Source: an uncultured Lachnospiraceae bacterium (GTDB lineage: Bacteria; Bacillota; Clostridia; Lachnospirales; Lachnospiraceae). From it: DNA of 64,000 nt. Below the pieces are notes generated by a model, which ran no database searches, was not told the DNA's origin, and was given only the letters and a program-made list of their open reading frames with translations. Of the stretch, positions 8,753 to 18,472 are shown piece after piece. The stretch lies in assembly GCA_946628415.1 (NCBI GenBank), contig CAMOWK010000001.1, positions 248,001-312,000 on the forward strand, read 5' to 3'. The translations under genes and the position numbers were made by a program. Within the stretch, counting starts at the first letter, position 1; each line of letters starts with the position of its first letter.

Positions 8753-10189
8753 TTATATCTGATTATAAAGATCCTCGTATATCTTAGCTGATGTATCCCA
8801 GCTGTAATCCTGCTCCATCGCTCTGACTCTCATCTTCTCCCAGTTCTCAGGATAATCAAAGAATACTTTCTTTGAATAGTTTATGGTATTGAGAAGTTCC
8901 TGTGAATCGTAGTTTGCGAATGAGAAACCTGTTCCTGTTCCTTCGAATTCATTGTACGGTTCAACCGTATCCTTAAGTCCTCCGGTCTCTCTTACTATAG
9001 GCAATGCTCCATAACGAAGTGCCATAAGCTGTGTAAGTCCGCAAGGTTCAAACCTTGAAGGAACGAGAATCGAATCACAACCTGCATAGATTCTGTGTGA
9101 CAGATCATCACTGAAATAAATATTGGCAGAAAGCTTAGCAGGATGAATCCCCTGATAATACTTAAACATATCTTCGTATCTTCTGTCACCGGTACCGAGA
9201 ACAACAAGCTGAGTACCGTCTGTCATTACATCATTTAAGATTCTATCTATAAGATCAAGGCCTTTCTGATCGGTAAGTCTTGAAACTATACCGAGCATAT
9301 ATGCATTTGGATCCTCAGGAAGTCCAAGTTCTCTCTGAAGAACAAGTTTGTTAATTACCTTCTTTTTGTTGACGTTCTTTTTATTATAATTCTGAGCTAT
9401 CACCTTGTCGGTATTAGGATTATAAACATCATAATCGATACCGTTTACAATGCCCCAAAGTGACTGCCACCTTGCCGAAAGAAGTCCGTCAAGACCTTCG
9501 CCATAGTAAGGTGTCTGAATTTCATGTGCGTAAGTATTTGAAACTGTTGTTATCTTATCTGCATATACAAGTCCGCCCTTGAGCATACTTGCATCTTTAT
9601 TCAGCTCAAGTTTGTCCGGAGTAAAGAGATAGTCAGGAAGTCCCGAATACTCTTTAACTGTTTCAACATCCCACTTACCCTGGAACTGAAGATTATGAAT
9701 AGTCATAATGCTCTTCATTCCGCTGTAGAAAGGATCCCCTGCAAAGAGTGTTTTAAGATATACCGGAACAAGTCCTGCCTGCCAGTCATGACAGTGAATG
9801 ATATCAGGCTGAAATCCTATCGAAGGAAGTATAGAAAGAGCTGCTTTACTGAAGTAACAGAATTTCTCAAGATCCCACTTTGGATCACCGTAAATATTGA
9901 AACCGTTGAAATAATATTCATTGTCGATAAAGTATACCGGAACACCTTCATATTCAAGATACATAACACCGACATACTGCTGTTTCCAGCCTATATCCAT
10001 ATAGAAATGAGTAAGATATCTCATCTTATTCTTGTATTTAGCCGGAAGACACATATAGTTCGGAATGATGATTCGAACATCATATTCATTCTTATTGAAC
10101 TTCTTGGGAAGTGTACCAACTACATCCGCAAGTCCTCCTGTTTTGATAAATGGAACACATTCCGATGCTACATAAGCAATCTTCTTCAT
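8753..10189 (-). CDS. glgA: Glycogen synthase (ADP-glucose type, GT5)
   Basis: Transfers glucose from ADP-glucose to the non-reducing end of glycogen. The substrate-binding KTGGLADVVGTLPK motif is at residues 17-30, and the C-terminal GT-B half contains GIVSRLTDQKGLDLI and PSRFEPCGLTQLMALRYG with the E-x7-E type catalytic region. Length 478 aa is typical for bacterial GlgA. An AGGAGGG ribosome-binding site precedes the ATG. It starts 10 nt after the cytidylate-kinase-like gene, so the two are probably one operon. No glgC, glgD, glgB or glgP is in this window; a GH13 enzyme lies 13 kb away. Confidence 0.97.
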   Translation of the reverse strand: MKKIAYVASECVPFIKTGGLADVVGTLPKKFNKNEYDVRIIIPNYMCLPAKYKNKMRYLTHFYMDIGWKQQYVGVMYLEYEGVPVYFIDNEYYFNGFNIYGDPKWDLEKFCYFSKAALSILPSIGFQPDIIHCHDWQAGLVPVYLKTLFAGDPFYSGMKSIMTIHNLQFQGKWDVETVKEYSGLPDYLFTPDKLELNKDASMLKGGLVYADKITTVSNTYAHEIQTPYYGEGLDGLLSARWQSLWGIVNGIDYDVYNPNTDKVIAQNYNKKNVNKKKVINKLVLQRELGLPEDPNAYMLGIVSRLTDQKGLDLIDRILNDVMTDGTQLVVLGTGDRRYEDMFKYYQGIHPAKLSANIYFSDDLSHRIYAGCDSILVPSRFEPCGLTQLMALRYGALPIVRETGGLKDTVEPYNEFEGTGTGFSFANYDSQELLNTINYSKKVFFDYPENWEKMRVRAMEQDYSWDTSAKIYEDLYNQI

Positions 10190-10199
10190 ATAACCCTCC

Positions 10200-10838
10200 T
10201 TATACTATATCCCCATATTTCATATGTATATAATCTTTAATCTCTCTTACACTTCCGGATATTCCAAGCTTACCGCTGTCGATCGAAAGGTTGTAATAGG
10301 ACGCATCCTTCCACTCTACTCCGGTATAATGCTTATAATACTCTTCTTTGTGATTATCTTTACTGAAGAGCAGCCTTGTAAGTTCTTCCTTACCCATATT
10401 ATGCACAGATGAAGCACGCTTAATCCTGTACTCAAGCGATGCATGAATAAAGACACTTACCGTATTCGGTCTGTCCGAAAGAATATAATTGGAGCATCTT
10501 CCTACGATAACGCAGGACTCCTTCTTTGCGATCTCGCGTATGATATCCGCCTGATACTGAAAAAGATTCTCTGTATTAATGAAGCTGTCATTAGGCTCAG
10601 GAAGATCTTCATCAGGATGCTCATCATAAATATTCTTGGCAATATCAAATATAATCGTACCGTCAAGAAGTGATTCTCTCGCAGGAATCCCATAATGCAT
10701 ATAGTCATTATTGGAAACGATTCTGAACATTTCACTGTCATAGCATGGAATGCCCAGCTCTTCCGCAAGTCTCTTACCTATCTTAAGCCCTCCGCTGCCA
10801 TACTGTCTGTTGATTGTTATAACAAGTTTTTCATTCAT
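10200..10838 (-). CDS. Cytidylate kinase-like family protein
   Basis: The 212-residue protein has a cytidylate-kinase-like P-loop variant near the N-terminus (TINRQYGSGGLKIGKRLAEE, from residue 6), a CVIVGRCSNYIL segment and a RIKRASSVHNM motif typical of the cytidylate kinase-like family PF13189. These are distinct from canonical Cmk and their substrate is usually unknown. Initiation at the ATG at 10838 is chosen because GAGGAGA precedes it; an upstream in-frame extension (to 10916) is Cys/Trp-rich and lacks homology-like character. It has a good promoter at 10932-10960 and immediately precedes glgA, hinting at a regulatory or nucleotide-linked role in glycogen metabolism (inference). Confidence 0.85.
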   Translation of the reverse strand: MNEKLVITINRQYGSGGLKIGKRLAEELGIPCYDSEMFRIVSNNDYMHYGIPARESLLDGTIIFDIAKNIYDEHPDEDLPEPNDSFINTENLFQYQADIIREIAKKESCVIVGRCSNYILSDRPNTVSVFIHASLEYRIKRASSVHNMGKEELTRLLFSKDNHKEEYYKHYTGVEWKDASYYNLSIDSGKLGISGSVREIKDYIHMKYGDIV

Positions 10839-10931
10839 ACAGCAAGTTCTCCTCTCATCAAAATCACTGCTCCAAGTACATGAATCCACCATGTAAAAAC
10901 AGCACCGGTTCATCAAAGCGTCACACTAGAC

Positions 10932-10960
10932 ATTTTACAACATATTGGTATTTTTCACAA
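10932..10960 (-). promoter_or_regulatory. Sigma-A-type promoter for the kinase-like gene and glgA
   Basis: On the minus strand a -35 box TTGTGA (10955-10960) is followed after 17 bp by a -10 box TAAAAT (10932-10937). This leaves a leader of roughly 85-90 nt before the ATG at 10838. No operator-like palindrome was seen next to it. Confidence 0.6.
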
Positions 10961-10987
10961 TGAATATTATATTAAAAACATCGGGAT

Positions 10988-11020
10988 AATAAAAATAAAG
11001 CCCGCCGGAGTGGCGAGCTT
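10988..11020 (-). terminator. Intrinsic terminator after yebC
   Basis: A 9-bp stem (AAGCCCGCC at 10998-11006 with GGCGAGCTT at 11012-11020, one G-U pair) with a 5-nt loop is followed on the minus strand by UAUUUUUAUU. It lies 11 nt after the yebC stop codon. Confidence 0.8.
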
Positions 11021-11031
11021 CAATTTAAAGA

Positions 11032-11763
11032 TTAATCCTCATCATAATTAGTGTAAACATCCTGAACATCATCATCTTCATCAAGGAGATCAAGTATTCT
11101 CTGAATCTTTTTCTTGTCATCGTCAGATGAAAGTGAAACATAGTTCTGAGGAATCATCGTAACCTCTGCATCAGCCATAGGTACTCCCTCTTTTTCAAGC
11201 CCCTCTCTTACAGCTGAAAAGCTTTCAGGATCAGTGATGATCTCATATGAATCCTCTTCCTCACTGAAATCTTCAGCGCCAAGATCAAGACTGAGCATCA
11301 TAAGATCATCAGCTGACATATCAGTATCTTCTTTGGAAACTATGATCTGCCCTTTCTCATCAAACATATATGATACACAGCCTGTTGTACCTACATTTCC
11401 ACCGCCCTTTGTAAATGCACTTCTTACATTTGCGGCAGTTCTGTTTTTATTGTCTGTAAGTGTCTTAACGATAATAGCTGTTCCGCCCGGTCCATAGCCC
11501 TCGTATGTATTATATACGTAATCAACAGCTGCTGCATCTCCGGCAGCTTTTTTGATACCTCTTTCAATTGTATCATTAGGCATATTGTTGGACTTTGCCT
11601 TTGCAATAACATCACGAAGTTTGCTGTTATTTGCCGGATCAGGGCCGCCCTCTTTAACGGCAACCGCAATTTCTCTTCCAATGATAGTGAATATTTTGCC
11701 TTTTGCAGCATCATTCTTCTCTTTCTTATGCTTAATGTTGGCAAATTTTGAATGTCCTGACAT
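11032..11763 (-). CDS. yebC: YebC/PmpR-TACO1 family protein
   Basis: The N-terminus MSGHSKFANIKHKKEKNDAA and the following GREIAVAVKEGGPDPANN are diagnostic of the YebC/TACO1 family; the acidic C-terminus (LLDEDDDVQDVYTNYDED) is also characteristic. Members are annotated as transcriptional regulators (PmpR) and more recently as ribosome-associated factors that help translate proline-rich or other stalling sequences. Length 243 aa is standard. A strong terminator follows, and a 49-nt gap separates it from the CBS-domain gene upstream, so it may be the last gene of that transcript. Confidence 0.94.
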   Translation of the reverse strand: MSGHSKFANIKHKKEKNDAAKGKIFTIIGREIAVAVKEGGPDPANNSKLRDVIAKAKSNNMPNDTIERGIKKAAGDAAAVDYVYNTYEGYGPGGTAIIVKTLTDNKNRTAANVRSAFTKGGGNVGTTGCVSYMFDEKGQIIVSKEDTDMSADDLMMLSLDLGAEDFSEEEDSYEIITDPESFSAVREGLEKEGVPMADAEVTMIPQNYVSLSSDDDKKKIQRILDLLDEDDDVQDVYTNYDED

Positions 11764-11812
11764 ATCTTTTCCTCAACTTTCTAAATTCTTTTATAAAACA
11801 TAGCAGCTAAAG

Positions 11813-12604
11813 CTACGATTCATTTACACGTGTAATCCTGACAAGCTTAATTACATTGCCCTGGATGTGAAGCGGTCTGAATGAATATCCGCCAAATTCT
11901 ACAATAATTCTCTCATTCTTAAGCGGAAGATGCCCAAGCTTATACAGAATAAATCCGCTCAGAGTTTCTATATCATTTTCCGGGAATTCGATATCCGGAA
12001 GGAGCTCGGAGAGGTCATTTAAAGACATCATACCGTCAACTATAATTTCATTTTCAGACTTCTTTTTTACCTGCGAAACCTCTTCATCATGCTCGTCCTG
12101 AATATTACCGACTATCTCTTCAATAATATCTTCGAGAGTAACTATTCCGTCTGTCTGACCGTACTCATCTATAACGATTGCCATGTGAAGCTTTTCACTC
12201 TGCATCATACTGAGCAATTTAGATATTACAAATGTCGGGTGAACGAATATAGGTTTATCAATAATCGTCTCTATCTTAGCATCAGGCTTCTCAAAAAAAG
12301 CTTTAACAAGATCTTTAAAATGTATCACGCCGACTATGTTGTCGATATCTTCATCGTATACAGGGAATCTTGAATAACTGCTGTCTATAACATCATTCAG
12401 CACATCTTTTATGATACAGTCTTTTGACAAAGCGTATATCTTATTTCTGCTGGTCATGATATCTCTGGCATACTTCTCATCAAACTCAAGTATGCTCTCG
12501 ATCATGCGCGCCTCTTCATCAAGAAGGAAGCCCTGTTCCTGCCCTTCCTCAACTATGGACAGAATCTCCTCTTCAACCTTTTCTTCTTCTTTTCTGCGTT
12601 TCAT
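11813..12604 (-). CDS. CBS-domain protein of the CorC/HlyC family lacking the membrane domain
   Basis: The product (263 aa) contains, in order, a short charged N-terminus with coiled-coil character, a linker helix LDEEARMIESILEFDEKYA, a CBS pair (about residues 50-170; ARDIMTSRNKIYAL and LHMAIVIDEYGQTDGIVTLEDI) and a CorC_HlyC transporter-associated domain (about 185-260; IEFPENDIETLSGFIL). Full-length homologues carry an N-terminal DUF21 transmembrane domain that is absent here; such short CorC-type proteins are known and are linked to divalent cation transport or tolerance. It starts 52 nt after alr. Function beyond nucleotide or metal sensing is not inferable. Confidence 0.85.
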   Translation of the reverse strand: MKRRKEEEKVEEEILSIVEEGQEQGFLLDEEARMIESILEFDEKYARDIMTSRNKIYALSKDCIIKDVLNDVIDSSYSRFPVYDEDIDNIVGVIHFKDLVKAFFEKPDAKIETIIDKPIFVHPTFVISKLLSMMQSEKLHMAIVIDEYGQTDGIVTLEDIIEEIVGNIQDEHDEEVSQVKKKSENEIIVDGMMSLNDLSELLPDIEFPENDIETLSGFILYKLGHLPLKNERIIVEFGGYSFRPLHIQGNVIKLVRITRVNES

Positions 12605-12656
12605 TTCCTTTTTTTCACCGATTTACCGATCCATAAAAAGAACCGGCATCTAAACG

Positions 12657-13817
12657 TTAAAACTGTCTAAGATAATTGACAGTAGATACATATTCATTAT
12701 CCCTTAAGTAAACTCTCGGAACACGCCTTGCTATATTACATACTGCCTCATAATTAAAGCTCATGGCAGGCTCTGCAACTTCTTCAACCGGAATTTCAAG
12801 ATTCCCTTCTCTTCCGAACAAAGTAACCTCATCCCCGACTTTAACATCAGGAACATTCGTTACGTCAATCATAAACTGATCCATGCAGACTCTTCCGAGT
12901 ATAGGTGCATATGTACCGTTTATTATTACTCTTCCGATTCCTGACTGCGCTCTCGGATAACCATCCGCATAGCCTGCGGAAACCGTGGCAACAAGAGTTG
13001 GTCTTTCGGTCACATACGTCCAGCCGTAACTTATACCTCTTCCGGCAGGAAGTGTCTTAACATGCACTACTCTTGATTTAAATGTCATTGCAGGTGTTAT
13101 AACCACATCTTTCGACACTTCTTCAGACGGATACAGCCCATATATTACTATTCCGAGCCTCATCATGTCAAACCCTTTTGAATGTATCTCCATAGCGCCC
13201 GCACTGTTATCTATATGTTTAAATTTAAAATCTGCCCCTGCTTCTTCAAGCCCCTTCACAAAATAACAGAATTTGTCATACTGACTTTTGGCAGCGGTTT
13301 TGTCCTCTTCATCAGCCTTTGCATAGTGGGTAAATACGCCTTCAACATTTAGCCCTTTCATCGAAAGAAGCTTTTTAGCATCACTGATTCCCTCATCATC
13401 ACACTGAAATCCTATCCTTGACATTCCGGAATCCGCCTTTATATGTACCCTTGCTTTTTTACCCAGTTTTTCTGCTGTATCCGAAAGAAGCCTAGCTTTT
13501 TCCGCATCATACACAGCAAGTGTTATATCCTCATTTACAGCCTCTTCAAAGTACTCCTCATCGGTATACCCAAGTATAAGTACCGGCTTTTTTATCCCAT
13601 TTCTTCTGAGCTCAGTCGCTTCATCTATGCAGGCAACGCCGTAGTAGTCGGCAAGATCATCAAATTCCTTTGCAAATGTAACAGCCCCGTGCCCATACGC
13701 ATCTGCCTTTATAACAAGCAGTGTTCTCATACTGCTGTCATTAAGACTCTGCACTGTTTTAATATTATTTCTGACTGCCGTAAGATCAACCAAAGCCTCA
13801 ACTCTTCTGTAACTCAT
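12657..13817 (-). CDS. alr: Alanine racemase
   Basis: PLP-dependent conversion of L-Ala to D-Ala for peptidoglycan. The PLP lysine motif VIKADAYGHG is near residue 40 and the second catalytic Tyr lies in the VSAGYADGYPRAQSG segment (about 270). The substrate-binding region GRVCMDQFMIDVTNVPDV is present. Initiation at the ATG at 13817 (386 aa) is supported by GGGAG 8 nt upstream; a start at 13832 would add only five residues. It lies 60 nt after nnr; the nnr-alr pairing is common in Gram-positives (acpS often precedes it). Confidence 0.97.
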   Translation of the reverse strand: MSYRRVEALVDLTAVRNNIKTVQSLNDSSMRTLLVIKADAYGHGAVTFAKEFDDLADYYGVACIDEATELRRNGIKKPVLILGYTDEEYFEEAVNEDITLAVYDAEKARLLSDTAEKLGKKARVHIKADSGMSRIGFQCDDEGISDAKKLLSMKGLNVEGVFTHYAKADEEDKTAAKSQYDKFCYFVKGLEEAGADFKFKHIDNSAGAMEIHSKGFDMMRLGIVIYGLYPSEEVSKDVVITPAMTFKSRVVHVKTLPAGRGISYGWTYVTERPTLVATVSAGYADGYPRAQSGIGRVIINGTYAPILGRVCMDQFMIDVTNVPDVKVGDEVTLFGREGNLEIPVEEVAEPAMSFNYEAVCNIARRVPRVYLRDNEYVSTVNYLRQF

Positions 13818-13877
13818 GATAACAACTCCCAAATATATTATTAATTCATTTCATATATAATTCCGCTGAAAAAACGT

Positions 13878-15470
13878 CTATATAAGATGGTCGATAAGGT
13901 CTCTTGCCATAACGCTGTACTCGCCAAGATTGTCCCTCGCCTTATCCCCGGCTCTTCCGTGGATAAATGTACCGACTCTTGCCGCACGTTTTGGTGAAAG
14001 CCCTTCTGCAACCAGGGCACCGATAACTCCGGAAAGGACGTCACCCGAGCCTCCCTTTGACATAGCTGAATTGCCGGTAGTATTCACGTATATTCTGTCA
14101 CTGCCGGTTGCTACAACTGTTCTGGCATCCTTTAGTACAACTGCTATATTATATTTATCTGCTGTGTTTTTTGCAACTGTAATAGGATCTGTCTTGATGC
14201 TCTCTACACCAACTCCTGTGAAACGTGACATTTCCATCACATGTGGCGTTATTATGATTTCAGGTCTTGTTTTACTTTTTTCAATAATACTCTTATCCCT
14301 TGAAACTATATTAATCGCGTCTGCATCCATAATGACGGGACACTTGGCATTAGTGATAACCATCTTCAAAAGTTCCTGTGCGATTTCTCCCGTACCGAGT
14401 CCGGGACCTATTACTATTCCTGTAGCCCAGTTTATCGCGTCCTTCGCCATTTTTTCAAAATCCGCTATCAGATCAGATTTTGGTTTTCCTGATTCTTCAG
14501 CATCTTCCGTTACGTAAGGCACGTCATCATATGTTGTTATCAGTGCCTCGGGGAGCATTTCCGAAAGAATCCTTCTGTTATTCTTATGGGTAATGATTCT
14601 GACAAGCCCTGCGCCCATCTTATATGCTGCAGCTGCCGAAAGATAAGCCGCTCCGCTTATATCTGATGAACCGGCGATTATAAGACATTTCCCGTAAGTC
14701 CCCTTATTGGAGGAAGGTTTTCTTACCGGCATAAGGTTTTTTATATCAGCATCCTCATAGGTAAATGCCACCGGCTCACACGCCTTAATTGCAGCCTTCG
14801 GAAACCCTATGTCTTTCGTAATTATCGTTCCCGAATACTCTCTGCCCTTTCCAAAAAGCATTCCAAGCTTTGTGAAACCGAAAGTAACCGTATAATCAGC
14901 AATGAATGCATTTCCCATCACACTTCCGTTAACGCTGTTAATCCCTGACGGTATATCCACAGCAATCTTAATTGCATCTGCAATATTCATTATATCTATG
15001 GCATCCTTGTGTACGCCTTCAACTTCTCTTCCCAGTCCCACTCCAAATATTGCATCGACTATAACATCGTAATCTTCTATATCAAGATTCCCACCGAAAA
15101 TCTTCACACCTACAGCCTCTGCAATCCTAAGCTGCTGCATAAATGAATCGCTTCTTTTTTTAAGACCGTTCAGCGAAAGAACATGAGCCATATATCCTCT
15201 TTCATGAAGCATCCTTGCAAGCGCAACACCGTCGCCGCCGTTATTACCGCTTTCTGCTATAACAAGAATCTTTGTCGCCCTGCCCTTCCTATGAATGTCT
15301 TTCTCACTAAGATCCCTGCCATAGTTTTCATTTCCCGTGATTATATCTTCCAAAACATCCGTCATTGCAAGCGACGCTCTCTCCATAAGAACCATCCCGG
15401 GAATCCCGATGCTGTTTATAGTATATGAATCAATGGCGCCTGCTTCTGCGCCTGTCGGATAATACAACAT
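13878..15470 (-). CDS. nnr: Bifunctional NAD(P)H-hydrate repair enzyme (epimerase and dehydratase)
   Basis: Repairs hydrated NAD(P)H. The N-terminal YjeF epimerase domain (about residues 1-225) shows SGNNGGDGVALARML, DAIFGVGLGREVEGVH and VDIPSGINSVNG. The C-terminal ribokinase-like ADP-dependent dehydratase domain (about 240-530) shows GKCLIIAGSSDISGAAYLSA, VIGPGLGTGE, IMDADAINI, IITPHVMEMSRFTG and the catalytic KGGSGDVLSGVIGAL. Length 530 aa matches bifunctional Nnr proteins. It shares its transcriptional direction with the downstream alr. A GGGAG-type ribosome-binding site precedes the ATG. Confidence 0.95.
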   Translation of the reverse strand: MLYYPTGAEAGAIDSYTINSIGIPGMVLMERASLAMTDVLEDIITGNENYGRDLSEKDIHRKGRATKILVIAESGNNGGDGVALARMLHERGYMAHVLSLNGLKKRSDSFMQQLRIAEAVGVKIFGGNLDIEDYDVIVDAIFGVGLGREVEGVHKDAIDIMNIADAIKIAVDIPSGINSVNGSVMGNAFIADYTVTFGFTKLGMLFGKGREYSGTIITKDIGFPKAAIKACEPVAFTYEDADIKNLMPVRKPSSNKGTYGKCLIIAGSSDISGAAYLSAAAAYKMGAGLVRIITHKNNRRILSEMLPEALITTYDDVPYVTEDAEESGKPKSDLIADFEKMAKDAINWATGIVIGPGLGTGEIAQELLKMVITNAKCPVIMDADAINIVSRDKSIIEKSKTRPEIIITPHVMEMSRFTGVGVESIKTDPITVAKNTADKYNIAVVLKDARTVVATGSDRIYVNTTGNSAMSKGGSGDVLSGVIGALVAEGLSPKRAARVGTFIHGRAGDKARDNLGEYSVMARDLIDHLI

Positions 15471-15558
15471 TTCATTTCTCCCATCTGAAAATGCGGAATT
15501 TTTGCATTCACAAAACCAGATAGATTTTACTAAAAATATCTTTTATTTACAATAGGAA

Positions 15559-15587
15559 ATGGCCATCCGGTAAATCCGAATGGCCAT
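15559..15587 (-). terminator. Hairpin downstream of clpB
   Basis: A stem of 8 plus 3 bp interrupted by one mismatch (ATGGCCAT-C-CGG at 15559-15570 and CCG-A-ATGGCCAT at 15576-15587) lies 15 nt past the clpB stop. It has no U tract, so rho-independent termination is uncertain; it may protect the 3' end. Confidence 0.4.
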
Positions 15588-15602
15588 GTATTTATTTACG
15601 TC

Positions 15603-18191
15603 TTACTGACTCAGTATGAAAAGTCCGCTTTCATTTGCATCTATCCTTATCACATCACCTTCTGAAAGTTTGCCGCTAAGTATTTCTCTTGCCGCAAGCG
15701 TCTCAACATTCTTTTGAAGAAATCTTCTAAGAGGTCTTGCGCCATATACAGGATCATAACCGCATTCTATAACATAGTCTTTTGCTTTTTCCGTAAGTTC
15801 TACGGAAAGACGTCTGTCTGCGAGTCTTCTGTTTAGCTCAGCAAGAAGAAGGTCAACAATGCCTGTTATATTCTCCTTTGTAAGCGGTTTAAACATTATG
15901 ATTTCATCGAGTCTGTTAAGAAATTCAGGTCTGAAACTGCTTCTCAGAAGACTCATTACTTCGTCCTCTGCCTCCTTACTTATAACTCCATCCTCATTCA
16001 TTCCCGAAAGCAGGAACTCAGATCCAAGATTTGAAGTCATGATAAGTATGGTATTCTTAAAATCAACAGTCTTGCCCTTTGAATCAGTAACTCGCCCATC
16101 ATCAAGTATCTGGAGCATTACATTGAAAACATCAGGGTGAGCCTTCTCAATCTCATCAAACAGAACTACGGAATAAGGTTTGCGTCTTACTGCTTCGGTA
16201 AGCTGACCACCCTCATCATAACCTACGTATCCCGGAGGCGCTCCAATAAGTCTTGATACGCTGTGCTTCTCCATATATTCAGACATATCGATTCTGACTA
16301 TGCTTGCCTCATTGTCAAAAAGTGCCTCAGCAAGAGTCTTTGCAAGTTCGGTCTTACCAACACCCGTAGGACCAAGGAACAGAAATGAACCGATAGGTTT
16401 AGTCGGATCCTTGATTCCTGCCTTTGACCTTATAATTGAATCACTCACAAGATTTACTGCCTCATCCTGACCTATAACCCTCTTATGAAGTTCATCTGCA
16501 AGATGAAGAGTTTTATTCCTTTCAGATTCATTTAACTTTGATACCGGGATACCTGTCCATTTTGAGATGATTCTCGCTATCTCTTCATCGGTAACGGTCT
16601 CATGTATCATTGTCCTTTCGGAATTCATACTCTTTTCTTCAAGAAGTTTCAATTCATTTTCAAGTTCAGGAAGTTTACCATACTGAAGTTCAGCCGCTCT
16701 GTTAAGGTCATAATTACGTTTGGAAACCTCTATCTGATTCTTTACATCCTCTATCTCTTCTCTTATATTGTGAAGCCGTTCAACCTCTGCCTTTTCAGCC
16801 TCCCAGACAGCCATCATGGAAGCTGACTCTTCATGCAGTTCTGAAAGCTCCTTTTCAAGAGTAACCAGCCTTTCGCGGCTCAGGTTATCATCTTCATTTT
16901 TAAGAGCCTCCCTCTCTATCTCGAGCTGCATTATCTTCCTCTTTATTTCATCAAGAGGCGCAGGCATAGAATTAAGCTCTGTCTTGATCATGGCACAAGC
17001 CTCATCTACAAGATCGATAGCTTTATCCGGAAGGAATCTGTCGGAAATATACCTGTTGGAAAGTGTAGCTGCAGCAACAAGTGCATTGTCGGAAATCTTT
17101 ACCCCGTGATATACCTCGTATCTGTTCTTAATCCCACGAAGGATGGAGATGGTATCCTCGACTGTCGGTTCATCAACCATCACAGGCTGGAAACGTCTTT
17201 CGAGTGCGGCATCTTTCTCTATGTACTTCCTGTACTCATCAATAGTAGTTGCACCAATACAATGGAGCTCTCCTCTTGCAAGCATAGGCTTAAGCATATT
17301 GCCGGCATCCATTGAACCTTCTGTCTTACCGGCGCCGACTATGGTATGAAGTTCATCGATAAACAGAATAATCCTTCCCTCAGATTTTTTAACTTCATCA
17401 AGAACAGCTTTAAGTCTTTCTTCAAATTCGCCTCGGTATTTAGCTCCGGCAACAAGTGCCCCCATATCGAGTGCAAATATCTCTTTATCCTTAAGTCCAT
17501 CAGGAACATCGCCTTTAACTATTCTTTCTGCAAGCCCTTCTATGGCGGCAGTTTTACCAACGCCCGGCTCACCTATAAGAACAGGATTATTTTTGGTCTT
17601 TCTCGAAAGAATTCTTATTATGTGTCTTATCTCTGAATCTCTTCCGATTACAGGATCAAGTTTCTGCTTGGCAGCTCTTTCAACCAGGTTATAGCCGAAT
17701 TTATCAAGAGCTTCATATGTATCCTCCGGGCTGTCTGACTCAACCTTCTGATTACCTCTTACATCCGAAAGAGCCTTAAGAAACTTATTAATATCAATTC
17801 CGTATTTCTTAAAAAGCTTTTTCAGTTCAGCTCCGGCAGTATCAATAATTCCTATGAAGAGATGTTCAACAGAAATGTAAGAATCTCCCATTGTATCAGC
17901 TGATTTTTCTGCCTTAATGAAGACTCTTCCGACATCCTGTCCCATATATATATCCTGGCTGCTTCCACTTACTTTCGGTTTTGAAGCGATAATCCCTTTA
18001 ACTTCTTCAGTAAAATCAGAAAGATCGACATTCATTCTCGGAATAAGCTTTGCTATAAGGCTTCCATCAATTGTAAGAAGGCTGTAGAGAAGGTGTTCTG
18101 CACCTATCTGCTGAGCACCATAATCCATCGCTATCTTCTGACAGTTTTCAATTGCTTCAAGTGACTTCTTTGTAAATTTTTCTGCATTCAT
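15603..18191 (-). CDS. clpB: ATP-dependent disaggregase ClpB
   Basis: Hsp100 chaperone that, with DnaK, solubilises aggregates. Domains in order: Clp N-terminal repeats (1-150), AAA-1 with Walker [14 protein letters not shown] and Walker [14 protein letters not shown], the coiled-coil middle domain (about 400-520, [16 protein letters not shown]) that separates ClpB from ClpC/ClpA, and AAA-2 with [16 protein letters not shown] and [11 protein letters not shown]. Length 862 aa is typical. The ATG at 18191 is chosen because AGGAGTG precedes it. It has its own promoter and a perfect CIRCE operator, so heat-shock control by HrcA is expected; in many Firmicutes clpB is instead under CtsR. Confidence 0.97.
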   Translation of the reverse strand: MNAEKFTKKSLEAIENCQKIAMDYGAQQIGAEHLLYSLLTIDGSLIAKLIPRMNVDLSDFTEEVKGIIASKPKVSGSSQDIYMGQDVGRVFIKAEKSADTMGDSYISVEHLFIGIIDTAGAELKKLFKKYGIDINKFLKALSDVRGNQKVESDSPEDTYEALDKFGYNLVERAAKQKLDPVIGRDSEIRHIIRILSRKTKNNPVLIGEPGVGKTAAIEGLAERIVKGDVPDGLKDKEIFALDMGALVAGAKYRGEFEERLKAVLDEVKKSEGRIILFIDELHTIVGAGKTEGSMDAGNMLKPMLARGELHCIGATTIDEYRKYIEKDAALERRFQPVMVDEPTVEDTISILRGIKNRYEVYHGVKISDNALVAAATLSNRYISDRFLPDKAIDLVDEACAMIKTELNSMPAPLDEIKRKIMQLEIEREALKNEDDNLSRERLVTLEKELSELHEESASMMAVWEAEKAEVERLHNIREEIEDVKNQIEVSKRNYDLNRAAELQYGKLPELENELKLLEEKSMNSERTMIHETVTDEEIARIISKWTGIPVSKLNESERNKTLHLADELHKRVIGQDEAVNLVSDSIIRSKAGIKDPTKPIGSFLFLGPTGVGKTELAKTLAEALFDNEASIVRIDMSEYMEKHSVSRLIGAPPGYVGYDEGGQLTEAVRRKPYSVVLFDEIEKAHPDVFNVMLQILDDGRVTDSKGKTVDFKNTILIMTSNLGSEFLLSGMNEDGVISKEAEDEVMSLLRSSFRPEFLNRLDEIIMFKPLTKENITGIVDLLLAELNRRLADRRLSVELTEKAKDYVIECGYDPVYGARPLRRFLQKNVETLAAREILSGKLSEGDVIRIDANESGLFILSQ

Positions 18192-18221
18192 GATACTCAC
18201 TCCTTTCATTCATCACTTTTG

Positions 18222-18248
18222 TTAGCACTCTCATCAGGTGAGTGCTAA
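18222..18248 (-). promoter_or_regulatory. CIRCE operator (HrcA binding site)
   Basis: TTAGCACTC at 18222-18230, nine intervening bases, then GAGTGCTAA at 18240-18248. This is an exact match to the CIRCE consensus. It sits between the clpB -10 box and the ribosome-binding site, so the repressor HrcA would act at the start of transcription and the element would also be in the 5' UTR. Confidence 0.97.
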
Positions 18249-18260
18249 TCTTTTGATTAT

Positions 18261-18289
18261 GTTATACTCCAAATACATTTACATGTCAA
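18261..18289 (-). promoter_or_regulatory. clpB promoter
   Basis: Minus-strand -35 TTGACA (18284-18289), a 17-bp spacer and -10 TATAAC (18261-18266) form a near-consensus sigma-A promoter immediately upstream of CIRCE. Between it and the rplL terminator lies only a small hairpin (18313-18333). Confidence 0.85.
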
Positions 18290-18410
18290 ATAAAATTTAC
18301 CAGAAGGAAACTCTCAGATTCAAAAAATCTGAGCCACTCATTAAGTTCGGAAACCCGCTGGATGCCCCACCCATTTTTTCTTCACTATCAGAATAAGTTC
18401 TCGCAGTATC

Positions 18411-18453
18411 AAAAAAATCCCGCAAACGCCCTGTTTATAAGCGTTTGCGGGAT
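18411..18453 (-). terminator. Intrinsic terminator after rplL
   Basis: A perfect 13-bp stem (ATCCCGCAAACGC at 18417-18429 with 18441-18453) with an 11-nt loop is followed on the minus strand by a run of seven T. It ends the rplJL transcript 20 nt after rplL, confirming that rpoB is not part of this operon. Confidence 0.93.
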
Positions 18454-18472
18454 TTGAACGTTTAAAATATGA

